A DNA stretch of 64,000 nt. It comes from UMGS1994 sp944386155. Lineage in GTDB: Bacteria > Bacillota > Clostridia > TANB77 > CAG-508. Positions 7,718-17,207 of the stretch are shown here, one piece after another. The stretch covers positions 1,116,001-1,180,000 of the forward strand of contig OZ006973.1 of the NCBI GenBank assembly GCA_963931085.1, given 5' to 3'. A program made the position numbers and the translations under genes. Within the stretch, counting starts at the first letter, position 1; every line of letters begins with the position of its first letter. The notes beneath the pieces were generated by a model that did not search any database, was not told the DNA's origin, and saw only the letters and a list, made by a program, of their open reading frames with translations.

Positions 7718-8854
7718 TTATTTTAAAAATAAATCTATGTATTTTTGAAAAGCAAAAACTTGATTTCTACTATATCCTGTTGTTTCCACTATTATATTAT
7801 TTTCTAATAAAACATTTACTGTATCTTTTAATGTTGATGGTCTTATATTAGTTATTTCCATCAATTTTTTTCTATTGATTATTGGTTCATTATATAAAAC
7901 ATCTATTACTTTCTTTGCATTCTCTGCTTTAATGGGTAAATCTATTATAATTTTATCCATTTCCATTGTAAGCTCAACTACATTTCTAAATTTTTCTTTT
8001 GCTGTTTTTGAAGTTTCTATAACCGCTTCTAAGAAAAATTTAATCCAAGCTATCATATCATTATGAGTTCTTACTCTTGTTAGCATATCATAATATGTAT
8101 CTTTATTTCTTTCGATGTAATCAGAAATATATAAACAAGATTTATCAAGCATTCCTTTGCTTTGAATATATAATAGTATAAGTAATCTTCCTATTCTTCC
8201 GTTGCCATCTAAAAATGGATGTATTGACTCAAATTGGTAATGTAAAATAGCAATTTTTATTAAGTCTGGTGTATCTATTTCTTCATTATTTATAAATTTT
8301 TCAAAATCTGTTAAACATTCTGCAATTTCTGTATGTGGTGGTGGAACATATACTGCATTACTTGGCATACTTCCTCCAATCCAGTTTTGTGATGTTCTAA
8401 ATTCTCCTGGTGTTTTATGTTCTCCACGAACTCCTTGCATTAATATTTTATGGAGTTCTCTTATTAATCTAGTACATACTGGAAATCCATTTTTTATTCT
8501 TTCTACACCATAGTTTGTAGCTTTTACATAGTTTTGTACTTCTTCCCAATCATCTCTTTTTTCTGGGTTAATATCTGTTACATCTAATAAATCTTCTTCT
8601 ACGGTCGTTCTTGTTCCTTCAATTCTACTTGATTTATTAGCTTCAATTTTTACATGCATTTTAATATATAAATCTACATTTGGTATCAATAATGAATATG
8701 CATTTAACTCTCCAATTTGTCTGTTGGCTTCTGCTAATAGTTTGTCCAATTTTGTGTCATCCCATCCCCAGTTATAGTTTATTTTACTAGGAATAAATGC
8801 TTTGTAGTCATTCATTTTTACATATTCACCTGATTTGTATTCTTCTAGCTTCAT
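7718..8854 (-). CDS. Fic family protein, class II with N-terminal inhibitory motif
   Basis: A 378-residue protein with the canonical Fic motif HPFLDGNGRIGR at residues 212-223. Known family chemistry is transfer of AMP (occasionally other phosphate-linked groups) from a nucleotide to hydroxyl groups of target proteins. The helix with S75-x-x-x-E79-G80 matches the class II inhibitory motif, whose glutamate blocks productive ATP binding. The C-terminal 80 residues look like a winged-helix domain (IINRKKLMEITNIRPSTLK), as in many solitary Fic-wHTH proteins. ATG 8854 follows AAGGAGGCGATAAG. No antitoxin-like partner is adjacent. The target is unknown. Confidence 0.92.
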   Translation of the reverse strand: MKLEEYKSGEYVKMNDYKAFIPSKINYNWGWDDTKLDKLLAEANRQIGELNAYSLLIPNVDLYIKMHVKIEANKSSRIEGTRTTVEEDLLDVTDINPEKRDDWEEVQNYVKATNYGVERIKNGFPVCTRLIRELHKILMQGVRGEHKTPGEFRTSQNWIGGSMPSNAVYVPPPHTEIAECLTDFEKFINNEEIDTPDLIKIAILHYQFESIHPFLDGNGRIGRLLILLYIQSKGMLDKSCLYISDYIERNKDTYYDMLTRVRTHNDMIAWIKFFLEAVIETSKTAKEKFRNVVELTMEMDKIIIDLPIKAENAKKVIDVLYNEPIINRKKLMEITNIRPSTLKDTVNVLLENNIIVETTGYSRNQVFAFQKYIDLFLK

Positions 8855-9010
8855 CTTATCGCCTCCTTCAACATTTTATAAAATTATTAAGATTTTAAAA
8901 TATATTCATTTCTATATACGAACATTTGTATTGTACCATATTTCTTAAATATATTCAATCCTTTTAACAAGATTTATAAAGCTTTAAATTTAATTTTTTC
9001 ATACAATATA

Positions 9011-9040
9011 TAGCACGAAAGTTCAACAAAATCCGTGCTA
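9011..9040 (-). terminator. Hairpin after the radical SAM gene
   Basis: TAGCACG (9011-9017) pairs with CGTGCTA (9034-9040) around a 16-base loop, just past the stop at 9045. The following minus-strand sequence is T-rich but has no clean T-run, so termination strength is uncertain. Confidence 0.5.
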
Positions 9041-9044
9041 CATT

Positions 9045-9875
9045 TTAATCATTTTTTTTATTTTCCACTAATTTTTCATGGTAAAAATAATTTATATATT
9101 TTACATTATTTATTTCACAATAGTCTTTAATCTCTTTAGATAAATCATTCCAGTATTTTTTATTTCCTTTAATATAAATATCATTATATTTATTTATTAA
9201 CTTTGGATACTTTTCTTGAATATACAATAATATTTTTGTTTTATAATCTCCTCTTAAGTTCAAGTTTTCAAACCAATATTCATCTATATATTCTTTACTA
9301 ATTTTTATAATCTCCTTAAAATTGGTTATATAAGGGAATATAGGTGACATAAACAAAACGGTATATATCCCGTTATCGTGAAGTTCTCTTAAAGTATTTA
9401 ACCTTTCTTTTATTGAACTTGCATTATCCATATCATTTTTAAAGTTTTCATCTAATGTATTAATAGACATTGATACCGTCAAATTTTTCATTTGCTTTAA
9501 TAAATCTATATCTCTTAATATTAATTTAGATTTCGTTGATATATTTAAATTGCAATTAACATTTATTAATTCTTTTAATATTTCTCTAGTTATTTTATAT
9601 TTTTCTTCAAACTCATTGTAACAATCAGTTACCGATGATAGAAAAATAGTTTTATTTTCTAATTTTTTTGTATTTATTTTCTTATCACATTTTTTTATAT
9701 CAATGAAAGTTCCCCAATCCTCTTTGTGACCAGTAAATCTCTTCATAAAACTTGCATAGCAGTATTTACATCCATGTGGGCAACCAACATAAGGATTTAT
9801 AACATAATCACTAGCTGGTAGATTAGATTTAGTTAAGTAGTCTTTAACTTGTATTTCTTTTTTTATAATATCCAT
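9045..9875 (-). CDS. SPL-family radical SAM protein
   Basis: A 276-residue protein. The radical SAM cluster motif is in NPYVGCPHGCKYCYA (C-x3-C-x2-C). The following FMKRFTGHKEDWGTFIDIK, the strand KTIFLSSVTDCYNEFE and the SMSINTLDE segment match COG1533-type proteins related to spore photoproduct lyase. The cysteine of true SplB catalysis is not evident, so I do not call it a lyase. The ATG overlaps the upstream gene's stop (TAATG), showing coupling to the small kinase-like gene. Confidence 0.8.
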   Translation of the reverse strand: MDIIKKEIQVKDYLTKSNLPASDYVINPYVGCPHGCKYCYASFMKRFTGHKEDWGTFIDIKKCDKKINTKKLENKTIFLSSVTDCYNEFEEKYKITREILKELINVNCNLNISTKSKLILRDIDLLKQMKNLTVSMSINTLDENFKNDMDNASSIKERLNTLRELHDNGIYTVLFMSPIFPYITNFKEIIKISKEYIDEYWFENLNLRGDYKTKILLYIQEKYPKLINKYNDIYIKGNKKYWNDLSKEIKDYCEINNVKYINYFYHEKLVENKKND

Positions 9876-10426
9876 TAATCTTCCTTACTTTTTAATATAT
9901 CTATATATTTTAATAAATTTTTTGTTGCTTCATTTGGTAATTTTCCATTTACATTAAATTTATTTTTTATTTTTTCATATACTCTTTCATAATATTTAAT
10001 ATCTGCTTTTATATCATTTAAATAATATTGTTTTTCTTTTTCTTTATTCATCTGTATAGGAAATACATTATCATTTTCATCAGCATATACTAATCTTTTC
10101 AATACATTCTCTGGTTCATCTTGAATTTCAATTGCTAATACATTATTCTCATTTAAAACTTCTACAAAAAATTCTTCATAATATATAGGGGATACTGCTA
10201 TTACAACATTGTCATCATATTTATAAATAACTTCTTTTAAGATTTCTCCTCTTTTTCTATGTCTAGCATAATCATAAGGATATTTTGATTGAAAATTATC
10301 TATTTTCCCATATCTTCTTTTTATTTCATCATCTAAATCATCAAAATCATAATTTAATTTTTCACTTAATAACTTACCAATTGTCGTTTTTCCAACATTT
10401 GTTATTCCGAATAATAAAATTTTCAT
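9875..10426 (-). CDS. Shikimate-kinase-like P-loop protein
   Basis: A 183-residue protein from ATG 10426 (GAGAGG ten bases upstream). Walker A is GITNVGKTTIGK, and the DDLDDEI block matches the DxD region of shikimate/gluconate kinase-like NMP kinases. The remainder (charged helices, DENDNVFPIQMNKEKEK) does not match aroK well and no aro genes are nearby, so the phosphate acceptor is unknown. It is coupled to the radical SAM gene by an overlapping stop/start. Confidence 0.7.
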   Translation of the reverse strand: MKILLFGITNVGKTTIGKLLSEKLNYDFDDLDDEIKRRYGKIDNFQSKYPYDYARHRKRGEILKEVIYKYDDNVVIAVSPIYYEEFFVEVLNENNVLAIEIQDEPENVLKRLVYADENDNVFPIQMNKEKEKQYYLNDIKADIKYYERVYEKIKNKFNVNGKLPNEATKNLLKYIDILKSKED

Positions 10427-10479
10427 ACCTTTCTTGCCTCTCACTGTTATTTCTATTAATTTTAAATATTATACTTTTT

Positions 10480-11295
10480 TTACTTTTCAAACTCATTCTT
10501 TCTATTTTTAAAGAAATCATAGAAGTATCTTACATTCTCAAGTTCACTCCATTTTTGAACTTTATATTCTTTTGTATCTAAATTATATATTTTAGCATTT
10601 AGAATTCCTAACATAAATGGCGAATGAGTTGCAATTATAAATTGAACGCCTAAGTATCTTGCCATTTTATTTATCTCTTCTGCAAGTTTTACTTGATTTT
10701 GTGGAGATAAAGAAACCTCTGGCTCATCTAGTAAATACAAATTATCTGGTTCAATATTATCTTCTAAAATTTGCATTGTTGTTTCTCCATTAGAATATTT
10801 ATCTTGTGAAAATTCAAATCTTGCAAACTGTTTTCCACCTTCTTTTGTCTGCAAAAAATCCTTTGCATTTTGCAATCCTCTTTCTCTTGCCAAATTACTT
10901 TCTATACTTTCTTGCAAAACTGCATCTTGTTGAATTTTCCTTATTTCATATAAGATTTCTTCGCTTTTTATATATCTACTATTTTCTGGTATTCTAGTTA
11001 ATTTTCTACCATTTTCATTTTCTCCTAGTTCATATTCACATTTTGATGCATAATCCTCAAAATAATCTAATGTTCCAACAACTTTTGGATTATTTCGTTC
11101 TTTTCCTTTCAAATTTAATTTATGAGCAATGATATTTAGTATGGTTGATTTTCCAGAACCATTATTTCCATATAATACTGTTATGTTATCGAATATAAAT
11201 ATGTCTGGCTCTTTATTTTGTAATACATTAAATGGATATATATTATTATTTGCTATTCTGCTATCGCTTAATTTAAATGTTTTTAGGTATATCAT
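10480..11295 (-). CDS. AAA/ABC-type ATPase (AAA_21-like)
   Basis: A 271-residue soluble ATPase. Walker A is GNNGSGKST near residue 45, the ABC signature-like segment is YSNGETTMQ, Walker B with D-loop is LYLLDEPEVSLSP, and the switch histidine is in FIIATHSPF. There is no membrane domain and no long coiled coil. Such stand-alone ATPases often pair with nucleases in defence modules, but no partner is adjacent here. I prefer ATG 11295, which has GAGGTG eight bases upstream, over GTG 11304. Confidence 0.8.
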   Translation of the reverse strand: MIYLKTFKLSDSRIANNNIYPFNVLQNKEPDIFIFDNITVLYGNNGSGKSTILNIIAHKLNLKGKERNNPKVVGTLDYFEDYASKCEYELGENENGRKLTRIPENSRYIKSEEILYEIRKIQQDAVLQESIESNLARERGLQNAKDFLQTKEGGKQFARFEFSQDKYSNGETTMQILEDNIEPDNLYLLDEPEVSLSPQNQVKLAEEINKMARYLGVQFIIATHSPFMLGILNAKIYNLDTKEYKVQKWSELENVRYFYDFFKNRKNEFEK

Positions 11296-11393
11296 TATTT
11301 TCACACCTCTGAATCTATGCCTACACTATATCACAAATTTACATTTTCCTCAACCAATTTGCTAAAATCACACTAAATATATTGATTTTTTGG

Positions 11394-11426
11394 ATAAAAA
11401 ATAAAGCACCCATTACAAGGCACTTT
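11394..11426 (-). terminator. Terminator downstream of rlmD
   Basis: Arms 11403-11410 and 11419-11426 pair (two G-U wobbles), followed on the minus strand by ATTTTTTAT. It ends the rlmD transcript about 280 bases past its stop codon. Between it and rlmD, 11427-11575 shows nothing I can name apart from a short ACCATAT/ATATGGT palindrome. Confidence 0.6.
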
Positions 11427-11575
11427 ACTTAGGATTCTCTTTAACTTAAAAATTTTATTTTAATAAATTCATATGTTCATCAACATACAACCATATCATA
11501 TGGTGTATTGAGAATAGATATATAATCTCTGTAACTCACTCACAGCAACCATTATATCAATTTTAAAATTTCATT

Positions 11576-11704
11576 TTATATGTTTCCACACTCCATATCT
11601 AAAACAACCTTAACATTAATTTCAGAATTTTGTACTTTTTCTAGTCCAAATCTTCCTCTTTTGTGAAACATAATTGTATCTTGAAAGCTAGTAAATTCAA
11701 GCAT
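11576..11704 (-). CDS. Possible 42-residue ORF overlapping the rlmD stop
   Basis: The ATG at 11704 overlaps the rlmD stop as TAATG and opens 42 codons ending in DMECGNI. The composition is protein-like (balanced charge, few rare codons), but I recognise no family and no independent ribosome binding site is visible. It may be a translationally coupled small protein or the degraded remnant of a longer downstream gene. Confidence 0.3.
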   Translation of the reverse strand: MLEFTSFQDTIMFHKRGRFGLEKVQNSEINVKVVLDMECGNI

Positions 11705-13077
11705 TACTGGCAATTCTTTAATTCTAGCAACGCACAACATTCCACATGAGACGTAAATGGAAACATATCTACAGGAGTTACTTCTTTAATATTATATTTT
11801 TCTTCAAACAATTTTAAATCTCTTGCAAGTGTTGCCGGATTACAACTAACATACACAACTTTTTTTGGAGTTATATTTAATATTGTATCAATCGCAATTT
11901 TTTCACAACCTTTTCTTGGTGGATCTATAAAAACGACATCTGGTTTTATATTATTTTCTTTTATAAATTCTGGTAATTTCTTCTCTACATCTCCGACAAA
12001 AAAATCAGCATTTTTAATATTATTTAATTTAGCATTTTCCTTTGCATCATCTATTGCTTCTTTTATAGTTTCAATTCCATATAATTTTTTTACATTTTTT
12101 GATGCACAAATACCAATCGTTCCAATTCCACAATACAAATCAAATATAGTCTCTTCTCCTTTTAATGAAGCATACTCTATTGCTTTAGAGTATAATACTT
12201 CTGTTTGTATTGGATTTACTTGATAAAAAGACATATTAGAAATCTTAAACTTATATCCTAATATTTCATCATAAATATATCCATCGCCATATAAAACGAT
12301 ATTTTTATCTCCTAATATTACATTAGTATTTTTATTATTTATATTTTTAATAATTGTCTTAATTTGAGGATATTTACTTAAAATATAATCTATAAAACTT
12401 TTTTCTAGCTTACTATCAATTTTATCCTCATTTAAAACTAATGTACACATAATTTCATTAGTCTTGACACCTATTCTAATTACAATATGTCTTACTATTC
12501 CTTTTAAATTTTTCTCATCATAAGCACTTATATGATTATTTTTTATAAAAGAAAATATGTCATTTGCTACATCTTGAATTAACTCATTTTGTATCATACA
12601 TTTAGTTGTATTAATAATATTATGACTTCTCTTACTAAAAATGCCCATAACCATTTTTTTACCGATATCCATCCCTACTGGATATTGAAGCTTATTTCTA
12701 TAAAAAAATGGTGATTCCATTCCAAGTACATCATTAACTTTTATATAATCTAAACCTTGTTTTCTAAGCACATTTTTAACAATTTCTTTTTTAATTTTTA
12801 AAGTATAATCATAATTTACGTGTCTTAAGGAACATCCCCCACATCTAGTATAAGTCATACAGTCTGGATCTTTTCTATGTTCAGATTTATTTAAAATCTC
12901 AATTATTTTTCCATACCCATGAGAAGATAAAACTTTAATTATCTTAATTTTTATCCTTTCTCCTTTTATCGCACCATTAATAAATATAGTAAAATTATCA
13001 ATTTTTGCTATACCTGAGCCTTCTAATCCATCATCTATTATATCTACTACAAATTCATCATTTTTCTTAATATTCAC
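11704..13077 (-). CDS. rlmD: 23S rRNA (uracil-C5)-methyltransferase, RlmD/RumA family
   Basis: A 457-residue class I SAM methyltransferase. An N-terminal TRAM domain (residues about 5-60) is followed by the 4Fe-4S motif C-x5-C-G-G-C (CMTYTRCGGC) with a later cysteine in TTKCMIQ. The SAM motif is DLYCGIGTIGI. DPPRKGC and the catalytic nucleophile block YVSCNPATLARDL complete the signature. The enzyme makes m5U in 23S rRNA; Gram-positive members may act at both U747 and U1939. The start is GTG 13077, with AAGGAG ten bases upstream. Confidence 0.93.
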   Translation of the reverse strand: MNIKKNDEFVVDIIDDGLEGSGIAKIDNFTIFINGAIKGERIKIKIIKVLSSHGYGKIIEILNKSEHRKDPDCMTYTRCGGCSLRHVNYDYTLKIKKEIVKNVLRKQGLDYIKVNDVLGMESPFFYRNKLQYPVGMDIGKKMVMGIFSKRSHNIINTTKCMIQNELIQDVANDIFSFIKNNHISAYDEKNLKGIVRHIVIRIGVKTNEIMCTLVLNEDKIDSKLEKSFIDYILSKYPQIKTIIKNINNKNTNVILGDKNIVLYGDGYIYDEILGYKFKISNMSFYQVNPIQTEVLYSKAIEYASLKGEETIFDLYCGIGTIGICASKNVKKLYGIETIKEAIDDAKENAKLNNIKNADFFVGDVEKKLPEFIKENNIKPDVVFIDPPRKGCEKIAIDTILNITPKKVVYVSCNPATLARDLKLFEEKYNIKEVTPVDMFPFTSHVECCALLELKNCQ

Positions 13078-13107
13078 TTTTTTATTCTCCTTAAAAAGCA
13101 GTTAGAC

Positions 13108-13127
13108 TATTATTATTATTATTATTA
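13108..13127. repeat. TAT trinucleotide microsatellite
   Basis: Six and a half TAT units lie between rlmD and the phosphatase gene, in the rlmD upstream region. Such tracts can vary in length; no regulatory role can be shown. Confidence 0.6.
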
Positions 13128-13197
13128 GAATTTTATGTAAATTATTTTAACATAGTTTTGGTTCATTGTAAATTTTAAATCTTAATAAATTAAATTA

Positions 13198-13662
13198 TTA
13201 TAAATCGAATTTATTTTTAATATAACTTAATAAACTATTACAACCTTCATAAATATCATCATAAGTAATATCAAAGTTTCCTGTATACCATGGGTCTGCT
13301 ATATCTCTTGGCCTTTTACTAAAGTCTAATAATCTATATACTTTATTTTTTGTATCTATTCCTATAATTTTTTTAATATTTCTTATATTACTCTCTTCCA
13401 TTCCTATTATAAAATCATATTTATCATAATCTTCTTTTTTTATTTTTCTTGCTATATGGTTATCAAAATTTATATTTTTTTCAATTAATTTTTTTCTTGT
13501 ACCATAATGCATTCCATTACCTTCCTCTTCACTACTTGTTGCTGCTGAATCTATATAAAAATCATCTGATAGATTTTCTTTATCTACTAGATCTTTAAAT
13601 ACATATTCTGCCATAGGAGATCTGCAAATATTTCCTAAACAGACAAATAATATTTTTATCAT
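13198..13662 (-). CDS. Low-molecular-weight protein tyrosine phosphatase
   Basis: A 154-residue protein from ATG 13662 (AAAGGAT upstream); the earlier ATG leaves no room for a ribosome binding site. The P-loop VCLGNICRSPMAEY has the C-x5-R-S signature (C8, R14), and the general-acid aspartate is in ADPWYTGNFD near residue 118. Length and layout are normal for the family. It may dephosphorylate tyrosine or arginine residues (the YwlE-type alternative). It follows the NlpC/VirB6-like operon but is separated from it by a strong terminator. Confidence 0.88.
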   Translation of the reverse strand: MIKILFVCLGNICRSPMAEYVFKDLVDKENLSDDFYIDSAATSSEEEGNGMHYGTRKKLIEKNINFDNHIARKIKKEDYDKYDFIIGMEESNIRNIKKIIGIDTKNKVYRLLDFSKRPRDIADPWYTGNFDITYDDIYEGCNSLLSYIKNKFDL

Positions 13663-13714
13663 ATAATACATCCTTTCATTTTCAAGTTATATTTTTTATT
13701 TTTAATATTTTATC

Positions 13715-13755
13715 ATATAAAAGAAGAAAGTATTAAGTACTTTCTTCTTTTATAT
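13715..13755 (-). terminator. Strong terminator after the NlpC/P60-VirB6-like gene
   Basis: Perfect 18-base arms (13715-13732 and 13738-13755) around a 5-base loop, T-rich afterwards on the minus strand. It lies 17 bases past the stop at 13772. Confidence 0.8.
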
Positions 13756-13771
13756 ATGTTTAATTTTTATT

Positions 13772-16700
13772 TTACATAGATTTTAGTTTTTCTAATACTT
13801 CATCTATATCATATATTGGATCTTCTCCAAGACTTGTAGATTCCATATTCAAATCTTCTAATTCTACAATTTTTGAAGCAACTGATTCTATAGCTTTTAC
13901 TCTTTCTTCTGATAAATCAGTAGATTCTCTATCAACTTCAACTGCTCCTGCAGCTTTTACTGAACTTCTTACTGCATCTACTATATTATCTTCTGAAATT
14001 CCTCCATTTTGCTTTGGAGCATTTCTTGAAAAGTTTGGATCATTCATTTGTTCTCTTGTTAATCCATTTCTTCCGCCTCTGCTACTTCCTCTACGTTCAT
14101 TTCTTGATGTACTTCTTTGATCTGGAATTGAAGGATCTTCATCTCCTGGATTTACTACATTTACACCATCATACATTGAATTTAATTTGCCTTTCAATGT
14201 TGCTGTAAATTGTTCTCCTACTCTAATCTTACTTTGTTTTTGTGCAAAAACTTTATTAAGTTCATTCGTTACACCTTGTACATATTGATCTGTAGCAATA
14301 GCTCTTTGTGTTGCATCTAATCCTGTTAAATCTGAACCAAATGATGCAAAACCAGATTTTTTCTCATATTCACTAACAGCTCTACTTACATCATCTATAC
14401 TTACTGGATTTACCAAATCATATAAAACTGTATCTATTTGCTTATCTCTTTCTTCTCTTAACCTTGCTGCTTTTACAGGATCGATTTTTTCTATTAAATC
14501 AATTTGAGCATCTTGCATAGCTTTCATTTCATTATATTGTCTTACAATAGCTTTTTCTTGCTTATCTGCTTTATCATATAATGTAACTAAAGCTCTATTT
14601 TTAACATCTTCTCTAAAACTTTGCTGATTAACTTCAGATCTTCTTAAACGATTCACATATGATGCACCTGTAGCAAAGCCTACTCCGCCCATTAAAGCTC
14701 TTTCTCCAAGGTTTCTTCTTCTTAATCTTTCTTCTAAATATCTCTTGTTTATTCTTCTTCTCTGTCTAAATGATCTTCCTGATCTTATATTTCCATTATT
14801 AAATACATATGGAATTCCATCTGCATCTAATTTGTTCATTATCTCTCTTGCCGCTCTGCTATCTTGTATTCTGATTCCGTTAAATGTATATCTCTTCTTT
14901 TCTTTTATTCTAGGTCTTCTAAGTGGTGCTATATTTCCAAGCCCACGATGTGCTGATATAAGTTTATCTGCTGATTTTGCAAACATTGAAAGTCCAACTG
15001 ATGGATCAATTATAAGTCCAGGGAAAGCCCCAACAGCATATGCAACTCCACCTACTGTATCTGAAGCAACTCTTGCAGCTCTTGCAACATCTTGTTTTCT
15101 CTTTGCTTTAATTTCTTTTTCTTTCTCTATCTTTCTATCTTCAACATCAGTTATATTTGCTTTTACATCTTTAGAGCTATCTATCATTCTATCTTCTGTT
15201 AATGTATCTCTTAATCTATTTCCAATTGTAGTTGCTCCTGTACCTATTGCTGTACCTACTGGTTTTAAAACTGTCTTATTTAATCCTCTTGCATATCTTC
15301 CACCTAAATCTTTTAGATTTCTTCCTGCAATAGATGCTTGAGCGATTGAAGGAATTGCTTGATCCATAACATCATCAGCACCAGCTGAGAATGCTAAAAT
15401 CTTTCTTAAGATACCTTCTGCCTTTGACATGAAGTGTAAGAATACTAAACTTAATGCAATACCCATCAATGATTCTTCTGTAAGTCTTAATGCTGTTCCT
15501 ATAAACACAACATATATTAAAGCATGAATTGATTGGAGTAATGCTGTATATATAAAGTCTTTAAGCCACGTAGTATATATTGCTGCATTTTTACCTTTTT
15601 TATTTATTTTTTCAACTGCATACGACAATGCTACTACTGGTGATAATACTGCAAGTATCGCAAGAGTAAAGTATCTCTTAAGATATATAATCAAGAATTT
15701 TACTGCATAATATACTAAAACTATATACATTATCGTTCCTGACCAACCAGTACTTGCTTTTATTTCATATGCTTTAGATCTAACAGTTTCATACAGAGAT
15801 ATTTCATCTCCATTTTCATCAACTTGAGTTGATGAAATCCAATTTACAAATCCTTCATTTAGTAATAATACTCCATACATAATGTAATGCATTACAAATA
15901 GAAGTATAAATCCTGCAACCCAACCGATAAGCATTTCTTTATAAACAGCTTTTCCTTCAGCTGCAGTTGATATAGCAAGTCTAATACCTAGATATATTAA
16001 TATCATAAGCATTACAGCAACAGCCATAACTCTAAAAGTGTAATACCAAGTTGCTATCGCTGTTTTTAGTAGATAAACTATTCCACCTTTATCTAGTTGA
16101 GCTACTAAAACTTCTGATGAATCATTATCTTTCGTTGTTAAAGCAGTTTCAAAATTAAAGAAGTTTGCATCTAATATTGGAACTCTATTAAATACTATAT
16201 TTTCAACAGTAACATTTGCTTCTGATGAAGTAGTAATCTGAGTTTTTGAACCAATATTTGCTATTTCCTGTACGCCAACTCCTATATATTCTTCAGGATT
16301 ACTTTCGTCACCTATAGGTTCTATTGGTTCTTCCGCTTCTTCTCCATCTTCTGCTGTTTCTTCTTCAGACTCTTCAGTCTCTTTTGTGTTATTTATTCCA
16401 GTAACAGTATTTACTAAGCCATCTATAACTCCTCTTTCAATTATAACTACCCAACCTATTATTACAATTCTAATTAAATAAGTTAATATACCAATAATCC
16501 AATCAAGTATTTTTAATAATGTATCAAATAACCATTTACCAAGAGTTCCTCCACTCTCATATCCTGACAATGTTGCAACACCTTGATAAATAAATCCATT
16601 TGCACCATATATACTATCTTTTTCTTCATCATAATCTGATGAACTAGAAATTTTACCATTTGGATTTACATCTACATCATGTAATCTTATAACTTCACTA

Positions 16701-17191
16701 AACCTATTAATATTTGATCCTATCTTCGCAGCAGGTCCACTAGATCCGAAGTTTGCAGTTTGTCCATTTCCTATGTACATCTCAACGTGTCCTTCTTTTA
16801 CTAAGATGTCTCCTGGCTTAGCTTCACTTAGTGGAAGGTGATCCCAATATGTAGATGGTGCATTAAAGTTTCCAGATGCCATTGGGTCATATCCATAATC
16901 ATATAAGTTAACTCCTAGTGCCAACTCATACATATATTTTACACCAGATGTACAACAACAATATAATGTACCAGATCCAAAAGAACCTCCAGACCAAGAA
17001 ACTTCTGCTGTAGCTTGGTAGACTGAATTTGCCCCATATTTATTTATAAAGTCTACAGCATATTCAGAAACATATTCACCACAAGCTGAATCATATGTCT
17101 TAGCAAATGACTGCGTTGTTCCTGCTAGAGTAATAAAAGCTATTAGATATACAATTACTATTTTCTTTAATACTAGTTTTAATTTCTTCAT
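13772..17191 (-). CDS. NlpC/P60-like peptidase domain fused to VirB6/TrbL-like membrane protein
   Basis: A 1139-residue protein. Residues 1-30 are a signal peptide. Residues about 35-165 are an NlpC/P60- or CHAP-like cysteine peptidase domain, with the Cys cluster at 78-80 followed by T-S-G-V and H135 in EGHVEMYIG. A first membrane stretch (about 220-255) is followed by an acidic linker rich in E. Several strongly hydrophobic helices (about 375-620) then look like the VirB6/TrbL channel component of type IV secretion, including GIRLAIS and RYFTLAILAVLSPVVAL. The last 500 residues are basic, then acidic, and cytoplasmic. No VirB4 or VirD4 ATPase is nearby. It is co-transcribed (16-base gap) with the frameshifted membrane protein and lies beside spoIVA. 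Function unknown: a sporulation channel or an orphan secretion device are both possible. Confidence 0.75.
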   Translation of the reverse strand: MKKLKLVLKKIVIVYLIAFITLAGTTQSFAKTYDSACGEYVSEYAVDFINKYGANSVYQATAEVSWSGGSFGSGTLYCCCTSGVKYMYELALGVNLYDYGYDPMASGNFNAPSTYWDHLPLSEAKPGDILVKEGHVEMYIGNGQTANFGSSGPAAKIGSNINRFSEVIRLHDVDVNPNGKISSSSDYDEEKDSIYGANGFIYQGVATLSGYESGGTLGKWLFDTLLKILDWIIGILTYLIRIVIIGWVVIIERGVIDGLVNTVTGINNTKETEESEEETAEDGEEAEEPIEPIGDESNPEEYIGVGVQEIANIGSKTQITTSSEANVTVENIVFNRVPILDANFFNFETALTTKDNDSSEVLVAQLDKGGIVYLLKTAIATWYYTFRVMAVAVMLMILIYLGIRLAISTAAEGKAVYKEMLIGWVAGFILLFVMHYIMYGVLLLNEGFVNWISSTQVDENGDEISLYETVRSKAYEIKASTGWSGTIMYIVLVYYAVKFLIIYLKRYFTLAILAVLSPVVALSYAVEKINKKGKNAAIYTTWLKDFIYTALLQSIHALIYVVFIGTALRLTEESLMGIALSLVFLHFMSKAEGILRKILAFSAGADDVMDQAIPSIAQASIAGRNLKDLGGRYARGLNKTVLKPVGTAIGTGATTIGNRLRDTLTEDRMIDSSKDVKANITDVEDRKIEKEKEIKAKRKQDVARAARVASDTVGGVAYAVGAFPGLIIDPSVGLSMFAKSADKLISAHRGLGNIAPLRRPRIKEKKRYTFNGIRIQDSRAAREIMNKLDADGIPYVFNNGNIRSGRSFRQRRRINKRYLEERLRRRNLGERALMGGVGFATGASYVNRLRRSEVNQQSFREDVKNRALVTLYDKADKQEKAIVRQYNEMKAMQDAQIDLIEKIDPVKAARLREERDKQIDTVLYDLVNPVSIDDVSRAVSEYEKKSGFASFGSDLTGLDATQRAIATDQYVQGVTNELNKVFAQKQSKIRVGEQFTATLKGKLNSMYDGVNVVNPGDEDPSIPDQRSTSRNERRGSSRGGRNGLTREQMNDPNFSRNAPKQNGGISEDNIVDAVRSSVKAAGAVEVDRESTDLSEERVKAIESVASKIVELEDLNMESTSLGEDPIYDIDEVLEKLKSM

Positions 17192-17207
17192 TTCCCTATT
17201 ACCTTTT

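Noticed and set aside
14745..15341. 198-codon open frame on the plus strand
   Set aside because: It is the shadow of the NlpC/VirB6-like gene on the other strand. It has no ribosome binding site and no coherent domain, while the minus-strand gene is continuous.
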